From: JARBAU01 sp029237525
Lineage (GTDB): Archaea > Thermoproteota > Nitrososphaeria > Nitrososphaerales > Nitrososphaeraceae
Reading direction: 5' to 3'
DNA length: 17,949 nt
Assembly: GCA_036555705.1 (NCBI GenBank)
Contig: DATBKT010000036.1
Coordinates: 1 to 17,949 of the forward strand
Each line of letters opens with the position of its first letter. Position 1 is the first letter of the stretch. Positions 1 through 5,598 of the stretch are shown piece by piece. The translations under genes were made by a program, and so were the position numbers. The notes beneath the pieces are model-generated. The model had not been told where the DNA came from. It ran no database searches and saw only the letters and a program-made list of their open reading frames with translations.

Positions 1-1
1 C

Positions 2-544
2 GTAATAGCAGCAGGTCCAAAGGAGGCCTACAGCCTTTTCGATGACAACGAGAGACCAGATGTACTATCCAAGGCAGCAAAAGAAGCAAAACCTATACGT
101 TTGGTATGTTTGGATGTTGCTCTTAGCAGCCTTCCGGACAAAGACACATTGTTTGCTTTGGGGGTAGATCGCCCACTATATTTTTCGGTTCATTCTGCAT
201 ATGCAAAGCTTGCTCCTAAGGACGGGGCATTAATCCATGTCGCAAAATATCTTGGTACTTCAATTGAACCCAAACCAAGAGAGGATCAACCAGAGTTAGA
301 AGAGTTTCTTGATTTATTGCAACCAGGATGGAGACAGGTGCTTGTTAAGAAGAGACCCTTGCCCAACATGGTGGTATCTAATGCTCTTGTTACTGCTGCA
401 GAAGGCTGCCTAGGTGGAAGACCGGATACAAAAATTGCAGAGAATTTGTACATAGTAGGAGACTGGGTAGGGAAGGAAGGAATAGTGTCTAATGCTTCTG
501 TTGCAAGTGCAAAGCGCGCATCACAGCAAATTTTAAATGGATGA
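2..544 (+). CDS. FAD-dependent oxidoreductase (amine oxidase/desaturase-like), C-terminal part
   Basis: The reading frame is open from base 2, so about 180 C-terminal residues are present and the N-terminal FAD-binding Rossmann motif lies outside the window. The C-terminus carries the pattern typical of the amine-oxidase/phytoene-desaturase/protoporphyrinogen-oxidase superfamily: a hydrophobic strand, then GDWVG.EG (coding roughly 455-482), then a small-residue helix (SNASVASAKRA), which in this fold closes over FAD. Upstream are LSSLP, RPLYFSVHS and LQPGWR, which I recognise from bacterial and archaeal proteins annotated NAD(P)/FAD-dependent oxidoreductase. The substrate cannot be told from this part. 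A TTG at 101 could be read as a start, but the frame codes convincingly before it (VIAAGPKEAYSLF), so it is internal. A T-rich stretch just after the stop (about 547-553) could end transcription. The family call is fairly sure; the reaction is unknown. Confidence 0.8.
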   Translation, partial: VIAAGPKEAYSLFDDNERPDVLSKAAKEAKPIRLVCLDVALSSLPDKDTLFALGVDRPLYFSVHSAYAKLAPKDGALIHVAKYLGTSIEPKPREDQPELEEFLDLLQPGWRQVLVKKRPLPNMVVSNALVTAAEGCLGGRPDTKIAENLYIVGDWVGKEGIVSNASVASAKRASQQILNG

Positions 545-693
545 CATATTTTTATCCTAATCAGAACAATCATCACTAAAGCGATAATGCTTATAACATG
601 ATGGCAAATTTTTTCATACAACTAATATTTTCTTCTTCAAGACAGATAATACCATACTTTATATCAGGAAAAACTTTTTCGTAATATCCATAC

Positions 694-700
694 TTATATA
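694..700 (+). promoter_or_regulatory. Candidate TATA box of the hydrolase pair
   Basis: TTATATA lies 28-34 bases upstream of the ATG at 728. That fits an archaeal TATA box serving a transcript with a very short leader, and no Shine-Dalgarno sequence is seen before the ATG. The site was found by eye only; AT-rich sequence gives many chance matches. Confidence 0.35.
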
Positions 701-727
701 CAAGATATTGTCATTGTCGCCATAAGA

Positions 728-1558
728 ATGAAAAATATGAAACTTTTTGGTTTACTGTGTCTGAGTATAATTCTACTTTTGGGCTTTGTGTTGCCTACAT
801 ATGCTGGCACCGTTACCGCTGCCTCAGAGAATAAAACATTAATGCAACCTCAAGGAAAACAGGGTATGGCAACAAATGCTACGAATATCGTTCTAGTCCA
901 TGGTTTATGGGCTGATGGATCCTCATGGAGTAAAGTGATTCCTATTCTGCAGAAGGCTGGACATAAAGTTATTGCTGTGCAACTTGCTGCGCACTCTCTT
1001 GCAGACGATGTCGCAACCGTCAAACGCGCAATTGACCTAGTTGGTGGACCAACAATACTTGTGGGACACTCATTTGGTGGATTCGTAATCACGAATGCTG
1101 GTTATAATAATAAAAATGTAACAGGGCTTGTCTACGTTGCTGCATTTGCTCCTGATGAGGGTGAATCTGCAGTGAATTTCGTCCCTGTTTCATCACTACC
1201 TCCAGGATTATTGGTTCCCGATAGCGGAGGATTTGCATACTTGAACCCAAAGATGTTCCATGGAGCGTTTGTTCAGGATGCAAATGCAACTGAGGCTGAA
1301 ACCCTGGGCGCTGTGCAAAAGCCAGCTCATCAATCACTTTTTACTGAAAAATCTGGCCCTCCAGCTTGGAAGCAACTTCCCACATGGTATCAGGTGTCTG
1401 AGGGCGACCACATTATCCCTCCTGACGCAGAACGTATGTTTGCAAAACGAATGAATGCTACTACTATATCCATTAACTCTAGCCATGCGTCACTTGTAAC
1501 ACACCCAGCTAAGATCGCCGAATTAATCCTGAATGCAACAAAAGGGGTGACCAAGTAG
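728..1558 (+). CDS. Exported alpha/beta hydrolase, esterase-like
   Basis: Predicted secreted serine hydrolase of 276 residues. Residues 1-27 form a signal peptide (Met-Lys start, hydrophobic 6-22, then PTYAG with a likely cut after Ala26). The alpha/beta-hydrolase fold follows: VLVHGLWADGSSW (56-67, oxyanion loop), the nucleophile elbow GHSFGG with Ser115, an acid near Asp227 (EGDHIIPP) and the base His253 (SSHASLVTHP). The order and the HGxxxxxxxW pattern match the EstC / salicylate-esterase / hydroxynitrile-lyase-like branch, which cleaves small esters or related bonds; the substrate here is unknown. Several N-x-S/T sites fit a glycosylated surface protein. The next hydrolase starts one base after this stop, so the two are surely co-transcribed. 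One sampled line (901-960) has 28 G/C of 60, between the AT-rich flank and the next gene. Confidence 0.88.
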   Translation: MKNMKLFGLLCLSIILLLGFVLPTYAGTVTAASENKTLMQPQGKQGMATNATNIVLVHGLWADGSSWSKVIPILQKAGHKVIAVQLAAHSLADDVATVKRAIDLVGGPTILVGHSFGGFVITNAGYNNKNVTGLVYVAAFAPDEGESAVNFVPVSSLPPGLLVPDSGGFAYLNPKMFHGAFVQDANATEAETLGAVQKPAHQSLFTEKSGPPAWKQLPTWYQVSEGDHIIPPDAERMFAKRMNATTISINSSHASLVTHPAKIAELILNATKGVTK

Positions 1559-1559
1559 T

Positions 1560-2387
1560 ATGACTTCAAGCATAGTCGTTACCAAGGACGGAACTGAAAT
1601 CTACTATAAGGACTGGGGTAAAGGTCCTGTCGTAACCTTTTCGCATGGCTGGCCCCTTAGCGCAGACGCCTGGGACGGCCAAATGCTGTTCCTTGTGCAA
1701 AATGGCTTTCGCGTAGTTGCTCACGACCGTCGCGGTCATGGCCGGTCAAGTCAGGCTTCTTCGGGAAACGACATGAATGGCTATGCCGACGATCTTGCAG
1801 CCGTGATCGAAGCGCTTGATCTCAACGATGCAACGCTTGTGGGACACTCCACTGGCGGAGGTGAAGTTGCCCGCTATATCGGTCGCCACGGAACGAAACG
1901 AGTTGCCAAGGCTGTCCTGATCGCGGCTGTGCCGCCCATCATGGTTAAGACGGCCTCTAATCCGGAGGGTCTACCGATAGAAGTGTTTGATGACATGCGT
2001 TTGGCTCTGACCAAGGACCGCTCGCAATTCTACAAGGATCTGGCCATCGCGTTCTATGGTGCCAACAGGGAAGGGGCTAAGGTCTCCAAGGGAATTCTGG
2101 ACCAGTTCTGGCTTTGGAGCATGCAGGCTGGTCTCAAGAACGCTTATGAAAGTATTAAGGCTTTCTCCGAGACCGATTTCACCGAAGACCTCAAGAAGTT
2201 CGATGTCCCAACTTTGGTTATGCATGGTGAGGATGATCAGATTGTTCCCGTCAAGGACGCAGCTAAGAAGTCGGCCAAACTCATCAAAGGCGCGAAGGAA
2301 ATATACTATCCAGGAGCACCACACGGTCTCACGGCTACGCTTCAGGATCAGGTCAATGCTAACCTACTGGCCTTCCTGAAGTCCTAG
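1560..2387 (+). CDS. Alpha/beta hydrolase, cofactor-free haloperoxidase/arylesterase type
   Basis: Cytoplasmic-looking alpha/beta hydrolase of 275 residues without a signal peptide. It follows the non-heme chloroperoxidase/arylesterase family closely and has its usual length: FSHGWPLSADAWDGQ (27-41), HDRRGHGRS (55-63), nucleophile elbow GHSTGGGE with Ser97, acid Asp226 (HGEDDQIVP) and base His255 (GAPHG). Family members hydrolyse aryl and lactone esters and, with acetate and peroxide, form peracid; the natural substrate is generally unknown. The ATG sits one base after the preceding stop. Base use is unlike the neighbours: lines 1621, 1681 and 2041 have 38, 31 and 34 G/C of 60, against 20 of 60 in a sampled line (3001) of the next gene. 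This and the strong likeness to bacterial proteins point to transfer from a bacterium. An integrase-like fragment touches its 3' end. Confidence 0.92.
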   Translation: MTSSIVVTKDGTEIYYKDWGKGPVVTFSHGWPLSADAWDGQMLFLVQNGFRVVAHDRRGHGRSSQASSGNDMNGYADDLAAVIEALDLNDATLVGHSTGGGEVARYIGRHGTKRVAKAVLIAAVPPIMVKTASNPEGLPIEVFDDMRLALTKDRSQFYKDLAIAFYGANREGAKVSKGILDQFWLWSMQAGLKNAYESIKAFSETDFTEDLKKFDVPTLVMHGEDDQIVPVKDAAKKSAKLIKGAKEIYYPGAPHGLTATLQDQVNANLLAFLKS

Positions 2388-2593
2388 ATATCTCTGACCA
2401 TATCTTTTATCTTATTAGGTTCCAGTTTTACTAATTCATCGTATTCTTTCATATTAGTAAATCTAATGAAAAGAGATAGTGCAGTATTATAGGATTTCTT
2501 TGTAAATTCACTATCCTATACTCAATATGAATTCTTGTATGCTTCTGAGATACTATCAACATATGCCAGAGTAGCCGACAAACCTACCTTAGG
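2384..2593 (-). pseudogene. Tyrosine integrase N-terminal remnant (probable)
   Basis: On the minus strand one frame reads as protein for about 70 codons, interrupted by in-frame stops at 2522-2524 and 2516-2518. The stretch after them contains FTKKSYNTALSLFIRFTNM and then DELVKLEPNKIKDM. This spacing of aromatic, basic and helix-forming residues resembles the SAM-like core-binding domain at the N-terminus of thaumarchaeal tyrosine recombinases. No catalytic domain follows: the frame ends at a TAG (2384-2386) that overlaps the stop of the GC-rich hydrolase on the other strand, so the remnant breaks exactly where the hydrolase begins. That suggests a rearrangement or insertion junction. The family call rests on pattern memory only; the presence of broken protein-like sequence is more certain than its identity. 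Confidence 0.4.
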
Positions 2594-2788
2594 ATATAAA
2601 TAAGTAATAATTAAAAATACTATATAGTACGTTCTATCACAATAGAACAACTAAGCTACAGTTTTTTTTATAGTCGGAGAAGCTCCAAGTACCCTAAATT
2701 TTATTACCATTGCATTATGATTGATAGTATCATAACCAGCTGGTGGTAGTAGTCACTATGAATCATCCTATCGTTCCTATAAATTGTT
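2594..2788. other. Gene-free stretch with weak coding remnant
   Basis: Between the integrase-like remnant and the next gene there is no intact gene. A 10-base perfect palindrome ACCAGCTGGT lies at 2735-2744. On the minus strand about 30 codons ending near 2663 read plausibly (PPAGYDTINHNAMVIKF, then VLGASPT) but have no start, so they could be the tail of a lost gene. The rest is AT-rich without visible structure. Confidence 0.3.
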
Positions 2789-3910
2789 TCATTTACTAGT
2801 TTTAGTAATAGGATTACTACTAAAGAAGGTGTCGAGCTGTTTTATTACAATGTCTGGTCTCTCCTCTGGAATAAAGTGTCCTGAATTTGGTACTTTAATA
2901 CCCTGGACATTTTGAGCTAATTTTTGCATTCCATATATGACGCTAGGCATAGTAATATTACCTCCTAATACGGGAATATATCCTCCTCCCATAGCTAGTA
3001 CTGGCATTGTAAGCTTTGTCTTTGAATAATTCATATTTTGAATTGCATCCTGTGGAAAAGCTCTATAATATTCAAATCCTGCACGCAACCCACCTGGAGC
3101 AGAATAATGACTAACATATTCATTGATATCTGCCTGTGTTATCGCGGCTGGATTATATGTAAGACCATGAAAAAACCATGATAAATACATCATCTCTTTT
3201 CCTTGTACAAGGGCTTCTGGGACGTCTGGAACTTGATGGAATATGCTCCACCATATTGGCGGTCTTCCTGGAGGTGCGAAACCAGGAATTGTTAATTCCA
3301 TGACTGCTAATTTCTTTACTTCCGCAGGATGGGCAGCTGCATAAGAATATGCTACCTGTGTTCCGATATCGTGACCCACTAGGAATATTGTTCTATATCC
3401 TAACTTGGTAACTAGTTGATGTATATCTTCAGCTACATTCTTACCATCATAACCAGCAGTTGGTTTTGAAGAGTCGCCAAGGCCTCGAAGATCAGGTGCA
3501 ATAACTGTATAGTTCTTTGCTAAGGCGGGCATTACTGTATGCCATGCATACCATGTTTCTGGCCATCCATGTAATAAAACTACAGGAGGTCCATGCCCTC
3601 CAATAACATAGTGTAACTTAACACCATTAACTGAAGCAGTATTATGAGAAAATGTCACGTTACCCAGCTGAAAAGAATTACCATTAACCTGTTGTAGTTG
3701 TTGCTGCTGTTGAACCTGTGCCATTGCAACATGATTCTGGTTTAACAAAATCCATGCAGAACTAAATATGCTGGTGACAATTATACCAAGTATAAAATAT
3801 GCTTTTGCCGTCAAGAGATATGATGGATGGGATACGAAATTATCTTTTCCTTTCATTACATAGTCGACTCGTCGGTTCGTTATAATAATGCTGGGTACAG
3901 TGCCATGCAT
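2789..3910 (-). CDS. Exported alpha/beta hydrolase, epoxide-hydrolase/haloalkane-dehalogenase-like
   Basis: Protein of 373 residues. A hydrophobic segment (about 36-57) followed by VAMAQ (62-66) looks like a signal peptide, then a Gln-rich linker (66-74) leads to the hydrolase domain. The motifs are of the epoxide-hydrolase type: HGWPETW (114-120), LRGLGDSS (141-148), an Asp nucleophile in GHDIGTQ (Asp181) and the base in NSGHFIPEERP (His345). No Asp or Glu occurs between residues 305 and 347, where the usual acid would be. Glu205 (VMELTIPG, after strand 6) is the likely acid instead, as in LinB/DhaA-type haloalkane dehalogenases. Reactions of this branch open epoxides or remove halide by water via an ester to Asp; which one applies here is unknown. 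The ATG at 3856 is an alternative start and would give a more normal signal peptide. Confidence 0.85.
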   Translation of the reverse strand: MHGTVPSIIITNRRVDYVMKGKDNFVSHPSYLLTAKAYFILGIIVTSIFSSAWILLNQNHVAMAQVQQQQQLQQVNGNSFQLGNVTFSHNTASVNGVKLHYVIGGHGPPVVLLHGWPETWYAWHTVMPALAKNYTVIAPDLRGLGDSSKPTAGYDGKNVAEDIHQLVTKLGYRTIFLVGHDIGTQVAYSYAAAHPAEVKKLAVMELTIPGFAPPGRPPIWWSIFHQVPDVPEALVQGKEMMYLSWFFHGLTYNPAAITQADINEYVSHYSAPGGLRAGFEYYRAFPQDAIQNMNYSKTKLTMPVLAMGGGYIPVLGGNITMPSVIYGMQKLAQNVQGIKVPNSGHFIPEERPDIVIKQLDTFFSSNPITKTSK

Positions 3911-4244
3911 TGTACCGAAAGCAGCATTATGAAAAAGTACCCTTCAAGCCAAGCTCTGCTACAATAACGAATAGAAATTCGTTCGATTTATGATCTATGA
4001 ATTTAATTAATTAATTAATTAATTGTGAGCTCAAGTTGTTGCGTTGGCATCACTAGTTATAGAAAAACAGAATAGATATTCGAATCATTAAAACTGCTGA
4101 CTAAATCCTATTATGAAACTCGAGCGGGCAAATTTGATTTGATTCCAATAAACCTAAAGAAACAATCATAGATCTAAACAAATCATTTCGCTATCTTGTG
4201 TATCTAATTTGGTATAAAATATCGTCAACGCTAATTCAAAGCAA
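3911..4244. other. Intergenic stretch with TTAA tandem repeat
   Basis: No gene is seen in these 334 bases between two minus-strand genes. The notable element is a run of five TTAA units plus TT at 4003-4024, inside AT-rich DNA. It lies about 100 bases upstream of the epoxide-hydrolase-like gene and could be a replication-slippage tract or a melting/bending element. No convincing RNA gene or small ORF was found. Confidence 0.5.
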
Positions 4245-4937
4245 CTAGTTAGGAGGTTGACTGTATTTCGGATTCAACCATTCTATAAAACCGGCATAAT
4301 TCAGAGAACGAACATCATTCAAGTAATTTGGGAGTATTTTGATAAAACTAAAGCCAACATCCAATTCGAATGAGAGAACGAGATCTTTTATTTCACCGTT
4401 CATCACTTTTTCCACATATTCATATACAGACATCTTGTCTGCGTGTTCTGTGTAATTGAATAGTCTTCCCCCTCCTATCATCCGTCTTAGTTTTAACTCT
4501 GTAACTAATTCCTTCCATGTATCAATAATCATCCCTCCGATACCTTCGTGTCTATGTTTTGGATGCGTGGATACGTCAGCTAAATACAGGGTGTCTCCAC
4601 TAGAAATATGAGTTGTAAATAAACCGTCTGCAGTAATATCTATCCATGTATGTTCTACATACTCAGGATTAAGCGATACTAAAAAAGTACTTGCAGAGCC
4701 GACTATAGTACCATCTGGTTCAACAGCAACAAATTGTCCTTGTGGAAAAATGCGAAGATGACTTTCAAGCTCTTCTGAGCGCCATATATTGCCATAAGGA
4801 GCAAGATATGGATACGATATCTTCTGCAAATCGACTATATTAGAAACGTCCTCTGGCTTTGTGTTTCTGATAATCACTCCCAAATCACGGGGATGTATCG
4901 AATGTAACGGTTCTGTCACACCTGCGTGTATTCTCAT
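4245..4937 (-). CDS. GNAT N-acetyltransferase of the nitrilase-fusion type
   Basis: Predicted cytoplasmic acyltransferase of 230 residues. The GNAT core runs from VIIRNTKPEDV (21-31) through FPQGQFVAV (64-72) and GSAS (80-83) to the acetyl-CoA loop HPKHRHEGIGG (125-135), which fits the R/Q-x-x-G-x-G/A signature with Arg129, Gly132 and Gly134. The remainder (GGGRLFNY, MSVYEYVEKVMNGEIKD, SFELDVGF, LPNYL, EWLNP) matches, from memory, the N-terminal domain of bacterial proteins annotated as bifunctional GNAT/carbon-nitrogen hydrolase. Here it stands alone: no nitrilase domain follows. The substrate is unknown. The first 20 residues before the domain lack family features, so the start could be a little further in, but no better ATG precedes Val21. 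No Shine-Dalgarno site is visible, suggesting a leaderless transcript. Confidence 0.85.
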   Translation of the reverse strand: MRIHAGVTEPLHSIHPRDLGVIIRNTKPEDVSNIVDLQKISYPYLAPYGNIWRSEELESHLRIFPQGQFVAVEPDGTIVGSASTFLVSLNPEYVEHTWIDITADGLFTTHISSGDTLYLADVSTHPKHRHEGIGGMIIDTWKELVTELKLRRMIGGGRLFNYTEHADKMSVYEYVEKVMNGEIKDLVLSFELDVGFSFIKILPNYLNDVRSLNYAGFIEWLNPKYSQPPN

Positions 4938-4960
4938 ATCTATATGTATTCATAGTAATT

Positions 4961-5136
4961 ATCTTGAAAGATATAAGCTTTGTAGTATTTTTGGTAAAAA
5001 CTTAGAGTTTGAAATAGCTCTTTTTACCATATTGGAATTATCTAAAGGAGATCATTTTGAATCTTCTGTCGTGACCCCAACGTTGGATAACATAAAATAT
5101 GATACCGTAAGGTACCTCAAAGATAGTGGAAAGTAG
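4961..5136 (+). pseudogene. Unidentified coding remnant (C-terminal part)
   Basis: About 58 codons on the plus strand, from YLERYKLCSIFGKN to RYLKDSGK and a TAG at 5134-5136, read like real protein: balanced charge, alternating hydrophobics and a helical pattern. There is no start codon inside this piece. The only ATG in frame (4861) lies within the opposite-strand acetyltransferase, and the residues it adds are not protein-like. I therefore read it as the tail of a lost gene, possibly cut when the acetyltransferase region was placed here. I do not recognise the family. It could also be chance. Confidence 0.3.
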
Positions 5137-5598
5137 AGGTATTAGAGTATCAAGAGGGTGTGAATTAAGTTTTTTACGAACTCTCCAAATTTGAATCTCT
5201 AATATTTTATAAGTACTTTATCTCCAAGATACTTTAACAAGCGGTATCCAAACCTATGATGTTGCCTGATTTCCATCCGTCTGACATGATGAAACTATTT
5301 GTGGTGTGGATATCTTCATCTATTTACCAAAGTATGCCTACAACGATAGTTTATACAAAAAGCTAATATACCTCTCTTTTAAAATTGGTTGGTTTGAAAC
5401 CAACCTACATTAAATCAAGAAAATATACAATTTAATTTAATTTGGTGAAAGGGGCATGGGTCAGTGTAACGTGAGGAATGGATCTAATCGGTCTTAATTC
5501 ATGATTATTTTTGAAGAGTATCGTCAAGTATATCCAGATTTTATTGCAATCTTTTAACACCTTATCTTGAATTATATCTATTAATGAACTAAACTTTC
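5137..5598. other. Intergenic stretch with palindrome
   Basis: No gene is seen here. Besides the palindrome at 5387-5405 (listed separately), TATTAGAG near 5146 and its complement CTCTAATA near 5197 form a loose inverted pair. The sequence lies downstream of the large membrane gene at 5599-7932 and upstream of the acetyltransferase, so it may hold the terminator of one and distant promoter signals of the other. Confidence 0.5.
5387..5405. repeat. 19-base near-perfect palindrome
   Basis: GGTTGGTTT and AAACCAACC flank a single central G, giving nine matched pairs. As RNA it can fold as a 6-pair stem (GGTTGG/CCAACC) with a 7-base loop. It stands alone, about 190 bases beyond the 3' end of the membrane gene. 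It could be a dimeric-regulator operator, a terminator-like hairpin or a mobile-element end. It is not followed by a T run on either strand. Confidence 0.6.

Noticed and set aside
1089..1337. Minus-strand frames within the first hydrolase
   Set aside because: They are shadows of the esterase-like gene, with no motif or start signal of their own.
5380..5410. Possible tRNA T-arm (GGTTGG, loop TTTGAAA, CCAACC)
   Set aside because: The near-invariant C of the T loop is T, and no acceptor, D-arm or anticodon stem fits around it.
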